In this document: positions 1 to 11,354 of the stretch, piece by piece
How the letters are laid out: every line of letters begins with the position of its first letter
Numbering within the stretch: position 1 is the first letter of the stretch
NCBI GenBank assembly: GCA_016758905.1
Contig: JAEPQZ010000011.1
Span: forward strand, 620,001 to 684,000
Origin: Umbelopsis isabellina
Lineage: Eukaryota > Mucoromycota > Umbelopsidomycetes > Umbelopsidales > Umbelopsidaceae
DNA length: 64,000 nucleotides
Reading direction: 5' to 3'
Program-made: the position numbers and the translations under genes
The notes under the pieces: generated by a model
Told to the model about the DNA's origin: nothing
What the model saw: only the letters and a program-made list of their open reading frames with translations
Database searches by the model: none

Positions 1-1
1 A

Positions 2-199
2 GGTTTGTCCATTGAGCTAGGTGGACATGTCTATGAAGATTTTGAAACCCCCACAGCGTTGGAGACTAAAATACTGGATTATCATGGACGTGTTACCAAG
101 GAAAAGCGACCCAATGGCAATGCCTTTAAAAGTATTAGGCTTATTCGTAACAACAAAGACATGGGTAGACTATTTGATATTCGTAAAGGTTTGCTTTAA
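2..199 (+). CDS. 3' end of an unidentified protein-coding gene (5' truncated)
   Basis: An open frame enters from the left edge and stops at 197-199, giving about 65 C-terminal residues that end in IRKGLL. The composition is protein-like, with acidic and basic residues mixed and a motif NNKDMGRLFD near the end. I do not recognise a family. There is no in-frame ATG near the left edge, so this is either the last exon of a longer gene or a chance open frame. A long pyrimidine-rich stretch follows the stop, as in an AT/CT-rich 3' flank. No domain can be named. Confidence 0.4.
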   Translation, partial: GLSIELGGHVYEDFETPTALETKILDYHGRVTKEKRPNGNAFKSIRLIRNNKDMGRLFDIRKGLL

Positions 200-1727
200 A
201 ACATACCATGGACGGTTGATTCCTCCCGTCCTCTCTTTCTTACTTCCTTTCGCTTGGCTGCTATTACACTCACCCCCACCCCCATTTTAGTGTTTATCCT
301 ATCTCCCACTCCCTCTCCCCCTTTCTCTTTTATCGGACTTTTTTGGTCAAAACAGAAAGGAAAAATAACTTGCAACAAACATAGCTCTAATACCACTATA
401 ACCCCTTCATCTTCTTTTTTTTTCCTCTTTTCTTGTACATATGGCAGTTGAGCGTTAAGGAAACCCTACAGTTGCTCTATTTTGAACAGAAATGGAAGGA
501 CTGAATGCAGAAAAAAAAATACTTGTGTGTAAAATTTTATCGTTGCTTTTTGGGCTAAATGTCTGATGAAGGAAGTGTTGTCTATCGATTTGCTGTGCAT
601 TGTCAACAGGTTTAAATGGAAACAGCAGAGAATAACAAACAAATGCATAAAAGCCACTACGTGTTTACTGTAATTCTTGCTCCTTAAAAAAAAGAGTTTG
701 AATGGATTAGATGAAACATTGTTGCCGCTACATCAATCGCACAAAAGTACAAGAATAGTGGCCATTATGCCTATTTCAAAGACGATTGAAATCTGACGGT
801 AAACAACAAGAATGCCGAAAATCTGGTTCTTAGAGTAATGTGTATCACATGCACCAGCCACCTTCGTCCTTACCATGATGAAGCAAACGGAGGACAGAGA
901 TGCTCAGCAAGGAATATTACCCTAACTTGATCCTCTGTTTACGTCCCCTTCCATTCTTGATCATGTATGTCTAAACTAATGTTGATTGACTATGGCCACC
1001 AACACAGCAGAACAGTATAATCTCAACCATCGGTCACATCATTTTGTATCGGCTATGTAATGCAGCCTAAGCCTCAGCAAGCATAATATTGCCTTGATGT
1101 TACATGTATGTGCAGTCTCATCTTGCAACTTATAATTACAGTTTGATACCATATTCTAGCTGGGACGATCTTCAAGTTAGTGTTTACTTCTGGGAAAACT
1201 TTAGAAAAAACCACATCTAAACCTGTATCGCTTTTGAAAAGTATTGATCACCCATTTTAAAATGTTAAAATCTGTTGCCAGGAATTAGTTGAAGCGCGTT
1301 AGCCAAGAATGTCAACACCCCCATAGGGCGTTGGCGTGGCGTAGCTATAGCCATTCGAAGCTCCCTAGCCAAAATTGCTGAACATGGTCGATTAGTAATC
1401 CTTGGTATCGCAGTCCTAATACTGGAAGGGTTAGAACTGCGGTTTGGCATATTTTACGTGCTGCCGCAGCCAACGAACGACTTATGATGAAACTCCACAA
1501 CCTAATTTACTCACCTCATGCGACTAATTTGGACTGTGTACCGTCAGTTGGTGGACTTGAAATTTTCCTTTGCATCTGAGACCGTCACGGCGTTAGATGC
1601 CGTTCATGCGCGCTGTTTTCCACTCTTCTGGTCGAACCCTAGGAAAAAAAAAGAGCAAATATATAAAGATCTTCCAAAGGGCGTCGGTTTTAAGCTCCCA
1701 TATCTTCCCATATCCTCACTTTCTCAA
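200..1727. other. intergenic, no gene seen
   Basis: This stretch holds a C/T-rich tract around 268-345, then AT-rich sequence without a long open frame. The more GC-rich block 1265-1620 has short open frames on both strands but none starts well or matches a family I know. A TATA-like TATAAAG at 1662-1668 lies about 60 nt upstream of the next gene. Confidence 0.5.
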
Positions 1728-2197
1728 ATGGCAAAGCCCTCCAGTCTCTTTAATCATATTGCTCTTTACGTCAAGGATATTCACGTCTCCAGAAAGTTCT
1801 ACGATCCAGTTTTGACCGAGCTGGGTATGGAGCTCACTCATGACTTTGGTAAGAGACAGTTATCGCGCGTTAATACTTAATGATAACAACGGGCAAAGTA
1901 CTGAAGTGCTGCATCAAAGGTGAATACGGCTACTTTGGCTATACTCAGAAAGCCGGTGGTCAAGGCGCAGAGTTTGGGTTCGCTAATGGAAACGGAAAGG
2001 AAGGAAAATGCCATGTTGCTTTCAACGCTGATAGCAAGGACACTGTCAAAAAGTATTATGACAATGCTATAGCTGCTGGCGGCCAAGATAATGGTGGACC
2101 GGGCCTTAGAACTCAATATGGTCCCTCTTATTATGCAGCTTTTGTACTTGATCCCGATGGCAACAATATTGAGTTCTGTTATATGGGTAGCGACTAG
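1728..2197 (+). CDS. VOC-superfamily (glyoxalase/bleomycin-resistance/dioxygenase fold) protein
   Basis: Two exons, 1728-1848 and 1899-2197, joined in phase 1 over a 50-nt GT-AG intron, give about 139 residues. The N-terminus (FNHIALYVKDI) is the first beta strand of a VOC module with its usual metal-ligand His, a second His lies in KCHVAF, and the C-terminus NIEF carries the usual Glu before the stop. The length fits a single-domain VOC protein of the glyoxalase-like kind that is common in fungi. Substrate cannot be read from the sequence: these proteins may bind a divalent metal and act on glutathione adducts, catechols or fosfomycin-like compounds, or just bind ligands. An open frame runs upstream of the ATG to 1518, but the ATG at 1728 matches the start of the fold and follows a TATA-like element. 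Confidence 0.85.
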
Positions 2198-2597
2198 TGT
2201 AGCATTTTCTCAACCATCTGTTTCTATGTATCTGCGAGAATAGAGCTGATAGAATGTTCTAATTAAAGATAGTGAATAGTGAATATACCGTGACGCCGAT
2301 GTTGGTCTATTCGGTACTATTTTGGTTAACAAGGAAAACTCTTCTGATTTCCTAATTTTATATGGGTAATATGCAAACCGGTTTGGTTCAAATGTGTGCT
2401 CAACAATTTTTATGCACGTACGCTTAAAAACTATAGGCTCATCTTGTAGCTTTCTTATTTTCACCTTGGCATTTCTTCATATCTCTAGATTACATATAGA
2501 TTGACGTTTGTGCTCTTATGACGACGGCAGCTCCGATTTGGCGATCGAGCTAAAATGCTAAGCCTCTTGTGTTGCGGCATCACCATACTAATCTGGC

Positions 2598-2670
2598 GAA
2601 TATTATAGTATCTATGTAAAAAAGACAATATATCGTGAATATTATAGTGTACATGTGAAGGACAATATAT
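2598..2670. repeat. imperfect direct repeat, two copies of about 35 bp
   Basis: Two tandem copies (2598-2633 and 2637-2670) both begin GAATATTATAGT and end GACAATATAT, differing by a few substitutions and a 2-nt length change. They are separated by 3 nt and lie about 220 nt upstream of the FAD monooxygenase start. Confidence 0.8.
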
Positions 2671-2767
2671 AGCAGGTTTGACTTAAATATATAATAATGA
2701 GCTGAAGCAAGGGGTTTTGCTGAAGGCTAGACGAGTAGACCACAAGAACTGGATGTCAAGTCGCTCA

Positions 2768-2783
2768 CGGACCATAAAACCCG
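2768..2783. promoter_or_regulatory. CGG-N10-CCG inverted triplet (possible Zn2Cys6 site)
   Basis: CGG at 2768-2770 and CCG at 2781-2783 form an inverted pair with 10 nt between, the spacing known for Put3-type fungal binuclear-cluster regulators. It lies about 105 nt before the ATG of the downstream monooxygenase. Such pairs occur by chance, so the call is weak. Confidence 0.25.
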
Positions 2784-2886
2784 CACTGGTCGCAACGGAT
2801 CAGGTGTGTAGGTTTAGGTAATACCATAAAATTTATAAATATCATAGTTTGGGCGCGCGATCCTGCCTTCTTCACTTTAGATAATA

Positions 2887-4443
2887 ATGTCCAAGTTCAG
2901 GGCCATCATTGTGGGAGGCGCTATCGCCGGCCAGACCCTGGCTTTGGCGTTCGAAGAAGCCAATATCGACTATGTCCTTCTTGAATCACAATCTCAGTTT
3001 GCTCCACAGTTAGGTGCATCGGTCGGCTTGTGGCCGAACGGGCTTAGGATTTTAGATCAACTTGGAATTTTCGAGGAAATTGAAGCTATTGCAGAGCCGT
3101 TGTCAGCAGGATATTACCGTCGACCTGACGGCACAGCATTCTGCAAGAGTCAGCTATTTACCGATGTCGCAAAAAGGTAAGTATTGGCCCATCATCAATT
3201 TGATCTTGAGTTCTTTTTATACGACATACTTATATCTGATTCTCGACAGGCATGGCTACGGATTAACTTTCTTTCAGCGTCAGCACCTTTTACAGATCAT
3301 GTACAACGGCCAACGCCACCCGGAAAAGTTGCTAGCTAACAAAGTTGTGGACAAAATTGAGGAAACAGTAGACAGAGTGACGGTGACCACGAAGGATGGA
3401 TCAGTTTATGAAGGGGACATTGTCATTGGTGCTGATGGAGTACGTAGCGTTGTGAGACAACATATTTGGGACGAGATGAATAAGTTGGAGAATCCGCCCA
3501 AAGAATTTTTAGAAGATAAGAAAGGTGAGATGCAATATAGTTTGATCCCTGTGGATATTGACGCAAGCTGACCCTGAGATTTTCAGCCATCTTTGCGGAA
3601 TATACTTGTGTGTTTGGCATTTCGGAAAACATATCCCAACTGGAAGTCGGATTTACTCATCTTTGCTACGGTCCGAGCAGATCTTTCCTGGTGGCTATTG
3701 GGAAAGATCACATTGCATACTGGTTCCTTTTTGAAAAGATGAAAGAGCGATATCAACTATCCGATATTCCACGCTTTACTGAAAAGGATGCTATAGAAGC
3801 TGGAGAAAAATATTCTGATGTTCCTATCTCCGAGAACACTAAATTTCAGGACTTATGGGATAAAAAAGGCTCAGCTGTCAAAGTAGCTATGGAAGAAGGT
3901 CTTGTGAAAAAATGGCATCATGGCCGCTGCATTGCTCTGGGCGATGCCGTACACAAGGTAAAATATCATGTGAAGCTTTGAAGAAAAACATAGTAAAACC
4001 GTATTGACCATGCGTAATAGTACACAGCAAACTTTGGCATGGGAGCAAATACTGCCATTTGCTCTGCCGCTGTGTTGGCTAATATGCTTCATGATGCTTT
4101 AAAGACCAATCCAAATGGGCTTAGCATGCAAGACATTGACAAGACCTTTGAAGAAGTTACAGCCTCTAGACAATCAACCGTCCAAGAAGTTTTTGTAGGT
4201 GCAGGAGCTACCACACGTCTGGAAGCTCAAGACGGCTTAATGAATCACATGATGGGCAGATATATTCTGCCAATACTATATGGCGAGGCCTGGAAACTTG
4301 AGGCTATATCAGAGCTCATGCGCAAAAGTCCAATATTGACATATCTAGATAAACCTACACGCCCACATGAGATGCCATATTATGACGAGGATGAAAAGAA
4401 GAAGACTCCTGATGCCGGCTGGTTCTCGTGGTTGGGCTTTTAA
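2887..4443 (+). CDS. FAD-dependent monooxygenase (PHBH-type), tandem copy A
   Basis: Four exons (2887-3176, 3250-3524, 3587-3957, 4021-4443) give about 452 residues with consistent phases. Three flavin-binding signatures of group A aromatic/epoxidising monooxygenases are present: the N-terminal dinucleotide fold (VGGAIAG, residues 9-15), the DG motif (GADG, about 157-160) and the GD motif (GDAVHK, about 307-312, followed by a GMGAN stretch). The GD region reads YTAN where the neighbouring paralogue has FTPN, so the usual Pro is lost here. Family members hydroxylate or epoxidise small aromatics or terpenoids with NAD(P)H and O2; the substrate here is unknown. The C-terminal end is basic/acidic with no obvious membrane anchor. 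It sits head-to-tail with a second copy at 5408 that has introns at the same three positions, so the pair arose by tandem duplication. Confidence 0.9.
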
Positions 4444-5273
4444 GTAAACAGTTTTCTCCTAAGCTGTACAATCAAGCTACATTGTACCATATTCAGTTTG
4501 CAACAAACTATATAATAACATGAATGGAAAAATTATCTATGATAAATGTATGACATTGTATGGTAGACTAGTGGCATAGATCACTGACGTGGATCACATC
4601 ACATAATGAGTATTGGCCTTGATGGAGCAGTCATTACCGTTTCGGGACACCCGGCATTCGACATCCGGCCCGTGGTCTGTCTTGTCAATAATCCGGCACC
4701 AAAATTTTTCAATACATTTCTATAAAGATTTGTGTAAGACACTACGCAATAAAACGTGTTGTATAATAATTCTGAGTTGTATGAGTCAAAAAAAAAGAAA
4801 GAAAGAGGAACTTTATGTTGGAAGTTCCGACGTTATGAAAAAGAAATCAGGAGACCTAATGTGCCTTATAATTTTAAGCTACTCAAAACGTGTGCATCAA
4901 TTGATAGAAAATTGATAATTTTCAACAACTGGTCAGATAAATGTTGTCAGACGTTGTTCGATCAATTATATGAGATATGTAGATAGGACAGGCTTAATTG
5001 TATAGCCCGTGGAGTTTTTGCTTGCGTGGACATTCGCAATGTCGGAACTCGACCCAGCCTCCTGTATCCCTGGAAATACTATAGCCACAGTCACTACAGC
5101 CTATACTCGTCAGAAGTTATGGATACATTATGGGGGATATTATAAGTAAAAAGCAGACTTCAAAAATAATCAAAATGTTGTACATATCCCCTTTTCTCAT
5201 CACCATATCCCAGTCTGATAAACAAACATTTCTCCAACTACACGACTTCATCTCAGAAAATAAATTTGATTGG

Positions 5274-5285
5274 CGGAACAAACCG
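5274..5285. promoter_or_regulatory. CGG-N6-CCG inverted triplet (possible Zn2Cys6 site)
   Basis: CGG and CCG are separated by AACAAA inside a larger GGCGG/CCGCC inverted repeat (5272-5287). The CGG-N6-CCG spacing is that used by Ppr1/UaY-type fungal binuclear-cluster activators. It lies about 50 nt upstream of the TATA box of the second monooxygenase, a plausible activator position. Confidence 0.35.
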
Positions 5286-5332
5286 CCCCGGTTAGCATGT
5301 TCCTGGGCGGAGATGAATGCCGTTATCAAATG

Positions 5333-5339
5333 TATAAAA
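5333..5339 (+). promoter_or_regulatory. TATA box of second FAD monooxygenase
   Basis: A TATAAAA motif lies 69-75 nt upstream of the ATG at 5408, a fitting distance for a fungal core promoter. Confidence 0.5.
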
Positions 5340-5407
5340 AGTGAGGCACACCTTTTCCTTCAATTGGTCTCTCAGATAGACTAATTAGTATCTACCCACT
5401 TTCAATT

Positions 5408-6938
5408 ATGGAGCAAAAATCATTCAAAGCCATCATTGTTGGTGGCAGTATCGCTGGTCTCACCCTTGCCCTAGCTTTCGAAAAGGCTAATATTGATTAC
5501 ATACTATTGGAGAAAGGTACCGACTTTGCGCCTGAACTTGGAGCATCAATTGGTATCTTTTGCAACGGTATGCGGGTGATGGACCAACTAGGCTTAAAGG
5601 ATACCATCAAAGAAAGAACGGAACCAATGGAAGAAATCTTTCAATACACTGGTGAGGGCAAATTGTTTTCTTCCAGCAAGATGTTTAAACACTTAGAAGA
5701 AAGGTGAGAAGTATGTTCAAAGTGCATGACCACACAGAATGGCTTCTGATTATTAGTTTAGACATGGCTATGCTGCAACCTTTTTTGAGAGACGCAATCT
5801 GCTAAAGATCCTGTATGAAGCACAGCCGCAACCATCCAAGTTGCTTGGCGGAAAGCATGTACAGACTATCGAGGACGACGAGAACGGAGTGACAGTAACT
5901 ACCAAAGATGGCAGTGTATACAAAGGTGATATCGTTATTGGAGCAGACGGTGTATGGAGCAGAGTTCGCCAATCAATGTGGAAAGCCATGGAACGTGATG
6001 GCCAGACTAAGGACCTAGCGCATGACAAACAAGGCAAGTATACAAGCTAAATCAAGCAGTACTTGAACCAGCAATCTAACCAATTGATGCTTTTAGCACT
6101 GACCAGTGAATATAGTTGTTTGTTCGGCATTGCTCATGGCGTTAACGAGTTGCCATCAGGTTGTGTATATAACGTATATCGACCCGGTACTTCCTTTTTG
6201 GTTCCAACCGGCAAGGACGGAAGAACATATTTCTTTTACTTTGAAAAATTGGACACGAAATATAGAAGCCCAAATATCCCACGATACACTGAAGAGGATG
6301 CTATAAAGACCGGAGAGAGTCAAATCAACTCCAAAATCACAGACACCATTAACTTTGGAGTTATTTGGAATAAACGCAAGCACGCTGTCAAAGTTGCTTT
6401 GGAAGAAGGTGTGTTCAAACGCTGGCATTATGGTGGTCGATACGTCACATTGGGAGATGCGGCGCACAAGGTAAATCAGAATTCGAAGATAGATGTCTAT
6501 GCGACTGATATTCATGGTTAACATTGAATCTTTCAGTTTACACCCAATATGGGTCAAGGAGGCAACAGCGCAATCGAATCCGCCGCAGTGCTCGCAAACT
6601 GTTTAAGAGACGCTTTGCAAAAGTATCCTAGCGGTATTAGTGCAAAGCAGATTAATGAGGCATTCAAGCTGTATCAAAAAGATCGTCATCCTCGTGTGAA
6701 GACGACGTTTGAGCGAGCAAGCGAACTGACCAAGATAGAAGCAATGTCCGGCTGCACCAACATATTGAAGGGTAGATATTTGTATCCTCGCCTCGGTGAC
6801 GGTCTAAAATTGAAAATGGCTGCACGTGCATTTGCCAAGGCTCCAAGTCTCAATTACATCGAGAAAGCCAAAACACCACATACAATTCCTTACGATGACG
6901 AGAAACCCAAGCACTGGCTTTCCGTTCTCAAAGTATGA
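5408..6938 (+). CDS. FAD-dependent monooxygenase (PHBH-type), tandem copy B
   Basis: Four exons (5408-5703, 5762-6033, 6097-6470, 6537-6938) give about 447 residues. The FAD fold (VGGSIAG, residues 11-17), DG motif (GADG, about 159-162) and GD motif (GDAAHK, about 309-314, then FTPNMGQGGN) are all in place and closer to the family consensus than in copy A. All three introns fall at the same positions and phases as in copy A. Intron 2 (6034-6096) starts with GCAAGT instead of GT; the phase-1 join restores the same reading frame as the paralogue, so a GC-AG intron is the best model. Function is likely an NAD(P)H/O2-dependent hydroxylation or epoxidation of an unknown small molecule. The start is the first ATG after a TATA box. 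Confidence 0.9.
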
Positions 6939-7264
6939 TTAGAGATACCTTACAAACATCACACCATTTAATTAATTTGACAACAGAAGCTAATTTTCCT
7001 AATATTTGTCCTCACTCTATCATTGAATATGTACACCAACAATTAAAATAAAACTCACAAGTCATTAACAAAATAGCTTTATTTTTTTCCTGGCTTGTTC
7101 TGAGGCACCAAAATTCTTAACAGTGGCTTTGCCGCCAAAAATCTGAAAAAGTTGAAATACTGTGACTGTCTTATCTGAAAGTAGATTCCTGGATTTTTTT
7201 TTTTAAGACTTCGAAACTGCATTCAACGTGCTTACGGTCAAGAATACCCCTTCCTACTTTGACA
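6939..7264. other. intergenic, no gene seen
   Basis: Short spacer with AT-rich 3' flank of the monooxygenase and a T-run (7194-7204) shortly before the UTP18 start. Nothing else is seen. Confidence 0.5.
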
Positions 7265-9280
7265 ATGCCTGCAAACGGACCAGAACGCAAAAAGGTCAAA
7301 GCAGTCTCAAAGAATGTGCTTGGAGATCGCGACCAGAAAGACAAGGATGAGCAAGATTTGGAAGCACTCGTTTTTGGAGGTGATGTCAACGACATGTGGG
7401 ACAAAACCGGCCATGAATTAAGTGACAACGACGACGAAGAGCTCGAAATCTTTGACGAAAACGATGCTGAGAAACCATCAGGAAATGATCAGGTATTGTA
7501 TTGTGTTAAAAAGAAGCTGATATGACGAAAATATGGAATGCTTATACAGTTTCAACAGCTCTTCTTCTTTGATTCTGGACCAGTTTTAGCACCTAGTAAA
7601 CCAGAGCAAGCTGAAGAAGAAGACGATGATGAAGAAGAAGCATTCAGTGATGCTGAACTGGACATGGGTAATGAGACTGATGAAACTAATGAAACAGAAG
7701 AAAGTAGCGAAGACGAGATCGAAAAGCTTAAAAAACGACAAGAAGAAGGTTATGGGTATGGACGAAAACCAGCATGGGAAGACAGCGATGACTTCACTTT
7801 GCAAGTGTCACTTGCTGATGCAAACCGAACCAGAAAACTTCGAGATACCGAAGAAGAAGATGTCGTTAGCGGTGTCGAGTATGAGCAAAAGCTTCGCAGG
7901 CAGTTTGAAAAAGTCCACCCAGTCCCATCATGGGCAACTCTTCCATCACTGAAAGAATCTCGCAAAAGACGTAGCAAGGCAGTTGATGGATCTGATTCAG
8001 AATATTCTGATGAGGAAGAGCAGCATTCTGATTTCGAAGAAGACGATGATGTCAATCTTTTACGAAGCACACATGGCATTTTGGATAAGCGACGAGCAGC
8101 AAAGAAACTGCCACAAAAAGATATCTCAATCGTTCGTCTGAAGAATGCCAACCAGATGAACTACTCACAAGTATGTATTGAGGGTCAAGAGAGCAACATC
8201 TGTATTTTCATCAATATTAACATATTACCCTTAGTCTACCATCTCCACCGTACAATTCCATCCCAACTCTCAAGTAATGATGACTGCAGGTCTAGACAAG
8301 ACTCTGCGACTGTTCCAGGTGAGTCAATGATTGTGCACACTAGAGTTACTGTATCTGGAAACTAACAATTATGCAGATTGATGGAAAGGTCAACCACAAG
8401 ATTCAATCAGTGTACTTTAAGGATTTGCCAATTCACGCCTCTGCATTCCACCCTCAAGGTGATCAAATTGTAGCGACTGGTCGCCGCAAATATTACTACA
8501 TTTATGATGTCCAGAGTGGGTCTGTTGATAGAAGCAGTGGAGTTTGGGGTCGTGAGGACAGATCACTCGAACAGTTCTCTATGAGTCCTTGTGGCCGATA
8601 TATCGCCTTCCTTGGTCGCGATGGTTACATAATCTTGGTTAGCTTCAAGACTAAACAATGGATCGCCAATCTTAAAATGAATAGCTCTGTTCACAGCGTC
8701 GATTGGTCCGCTGATGGCAAGTACATTTGGGGCGTAGGTATTGACGGCGAAGTATACCAATTCGATATCGCACAACGAGCGTGCGTGCACAGATGGATGG
8801 ATGATGGTGCATTTAAACCATCGGCCATGTCCGTCAGTCCCAATGAGGATTATTATGCTGTTGGGTAAGTGGAATGGTGTTACCAGTTCAATTTAGTCAC
8901 TTGGAAAACTAATGCCATCATCCACATTCTATTTTAGTTCAAAGTCTGGCGTAGTTAACGTTTACGGAAGAGATGTGTTGAATACAAATGTATTCAATCC
9001 AACACCTCTCAAGGCACTAGGAAATTTGACTACTCGAGTTCATCACATCAAATTCAACCATGATTCACAGTTGATGGGTATATCCAGCAATCGTAAACGT
9101 GATCAATTCCGGTTGGTGCACTTGCCATCCTTGACCGTTTTCTCAAACTGGCCAACCGCTGCCACTCCATTGTCGTATGTCTCTAGCTTCGACTTCTCTC
9201 CTCGCAGCGGATACCTCGCCATTGGCAATGACAAAGGCCGTGTCCTTCTTTATAGACTGAACCATTACCCAAGTGCATAG
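7265..9280 (+). CDS. utp18: U3 snoRNA-associated protein UTP18 (WD40, SSU processome)
   Basis: Five exons (7265-7492, 7550-8170, 8235-8318, 8377-8864, 8938-9280) give about 587 residues. The first half is highly charged with long Asp/Glu runs and a basic start (ERKKVKAVSK), as in nucleolar proteins. From about residue 270 follows a WD40 propeller: STVQFHPN, GLDKTLRLFQ and later repeats up to GNDKGRVLLYRL. Layout and length match UTP18, a component of the UTP-B subcomplex of the small-subunit processome needed for 18S rRNA maturation; in yeast its N-terminal region also recruits Mtr4 to the exosome. The acceptor of intron 1 could be 7549 or, 9 nt further on, 7558; both keep frame. It converges with the minus-strand methyltransferase gene, with 175 nt between stops. 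Confidence 0.93.
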
Positions 9281-9455
9281 TGAAAGAAAGGAAAACATGC
9301 CTTTAGAAAATTTCTCTCATTACACAACTAGCTCATACTACTTTTTTTTCTCATTCTATATGTCATGCTTTTAATCACTGTACATTTTGATACAACTGCT
9401 CATTGTTTAAATACATCAGGAGTTTCTTTACACTTGGTCATAAATCTAACTGTCT

Positions 9456-11018
9456 TTATGTTTGTTTTCCAAATGGACGTATTGGCTCCTCAGAAGTTCG
9501 ACGTGCGGCTCGAAGCTTGGCCGAACGACTTCGACTGTTGACATGTAATTCGTCATCATCCGCTTGCACGACATGTTTGTTCAACAGTTCGAATGATGGA
9601 CGTTCGGCATGCACGCTGCTGCCACCTTCAGAATAAACATATTGGTGATCATCCTCTTCATCTTGCTGATGCTTACGGCGCCGTGACGATCGCCGATGTG
9701 CAGCCCGTTTCAGATCAAATTGATTGACAGGTCGATCAGTGGCTGTTAGGCGTTAGTTAGGAGGGCTATAGGTATGCTAGCATTAGATATACAAGTACTT
9801 ACCTTCCAAAGCACGTTTCCCGCTGCATCTGTGGAGAAAATTCTTGACCATTCTATCTTCTAAAGAGTGAAAGGTGACTACTACTAGACGACCATCGGGA
9901 AGTAGCAAATCTTCAGTACACGTCAAAGCACTTCGAAGTTGTTCAAGCTAAATGTCCGCAAGATGATGTTCAGTATTACAATTGTCATCACCCATTGGCA
10001 CTGATAAACAGCCCGGATGAACCTTACCTCGTCATTAATGTGTATCCGAATGGCTTGAAATGTTCTCGCCGCAGAATTTCGTACCATGTCATCGCCACCT
10101 CGAGACCAGCGGGGTTGCGGACATGCAGCCTGAACGATCTGTGCCAACGCAAGTGTAGACTTGATTGGTTGAGAGGTACGAGCGTTAACAATGGCATCTG
10201 CGATTTTTCGAGATAAACGATCGCCGCCGTATTGGTATATGATGTCTGCCAGTTGTTGCCTAGAGTAATAGTTCACCACTTCGTACGCTGTGATAGATCT
10301 GGGCACATGAGGCTCAACATCAGATGATCCGCGTGCAAACATTCGCATATCCAGAGGACCGTCCATCTTGTATGAGAAACCTCGTTCGGGATTATCGATC
10401 TGTCCACTGGACACACCAATGTCAAATACCATGCCATCAAAGCACGGAGCACTGAGATGTGATAAATATGAAGTTAGGTGCATTGAATCCTTTAATTGGC
10501 AATCATTTCTATAGGCCGTTTACTCACGTCCAATTCAGCTGCTGTTTAACTAATTGATCAACCTCTCCAAATCGACCTAACACAGGAAATAGCCTTCCCC
10601 TTGATACCAAGTTAGATATACTCGAGGGATTTTAATAATATGAGAGTGATTTCTTCTAACCTACTTGTATTGCTCCTGTTTAGCTACAAGTTGGGCACGA
10701 TCGTAAGCAACTGGATCTTGATCTATTGCAACAACCTTGCAGGCACAAGAATCTGCAGGTGCCCATTGTGAATATTGCTAGTCATGCAAAAAGTTCCAAA
10801 GTCACCATTTTGGTCTTACCGAGAATTGCTCGCGTATAGCCGCCATCACCATAGGTTGCATCGCAATACACAGCACCTGTTTGAGGCTTGAGGAATTCTA
10901 GCACTTGAGGCAACATGACGGGCACATGCGTACTTTCTGCAGGCGATACTGTGTTTATCGATCTTGTCATTAGACGTGGCCGTTGCACTACTTTGGGTAA
11001 TCGCCACAGGCTCCTCAT
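9456..11018 (-). CDS. mitochondrial RsmH/MraW-type rRNA (cytosine-N4) methyltransferase (METTL15-like)
   Basis: Six exons, in transcription order 11018-10820, 10752-10665, 10599-10528, 10451-10028, 9947-9803, 9742-9456, join with matching phases to about 404 residues. A short Arg-rich leader (residues 1-25) looks like a mitochondrial presequence. Then come [13 protein letters not shown], the SAM-binding [46 protein letters not shown], a catalytic-core stretch with [13 protein letters not shown], and [14 protein letters not shown], all hallmarks of RsmH/MraW. Bacterial RsmH methylates N4 of C1402 in 16S rRNA; the human homologue METTL15 modifies the equivalent 12S position. A basic Ser/Arg-rich tail (about 80 residues) follows. 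The length is close to METTL15 (about 400). Confidence 0.92.
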
Positions 11019-11354
11019 TTCACTGAAAGCTTGATATAAAATCTATCGAACGAAGTGGACAAAGCTTTTCGTTCCATTGCACAAAAATAATAAAAAATTC
11101 AACTCCATATTTGGCAAGTTTTTGGAGTCGGTATGAACAGAGAAAATTGAGAGTGTAATTGAGATGTAAGTAACAAAAACTATTGAAAATTTCATATACA
11201 ATCATAATCTAAATTGTCTAAACTGTATAAGCTGAACCCCCGGTTGCTATACATATGTTATCCTTCACTTGGTCAAGTTAGGATGAGGAAGGGCAAAGCC
11301 TGAAAATATGATATAGTTTTCAAATTACGGTTTAGTACTCTAGAAAGATGAGTC
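11019..11354. other. short intergenic spacer, no gene seen
   Basis: This is promoter space of the methyltransferase gene and 3' flank of the PSP1-domain gene, both on the minus strand. No ORF with support. Confidence 0.5.

Larger units (their letters stand above)
2198..2886. other. intergenic; promoter of first FAD monooxygenase
   Basis: No gene is seen. It holds a short imperfect tandem repeat (2598-2670), a CGG-N10-CCG inverted triplet at 2768-2783 and an AT-rich TATA-like stretch near 2823-2845, about 45-60 nt before the start codon of the FAD monooxygenase. Confidence 0.5.
4444..5407. other. intergenic between the two monooxygenases
   Basis: No gene is seen; short open frames on both strands have no support. 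Near the right end are a CGG-N6-CCG inverted triplet (5274-5285) and a TATA box (5333-5339), consistent with a separate promoter for the second monooxygenase. Confidence 0.5.

Noticed and set aside
1265-1620. GC-richer block with several open frames, possibly an old gene remnant
   Set aside because: Frames on both strands give fragments without recognisable family content, and none connects by splice sites to the VOC gene downstream.
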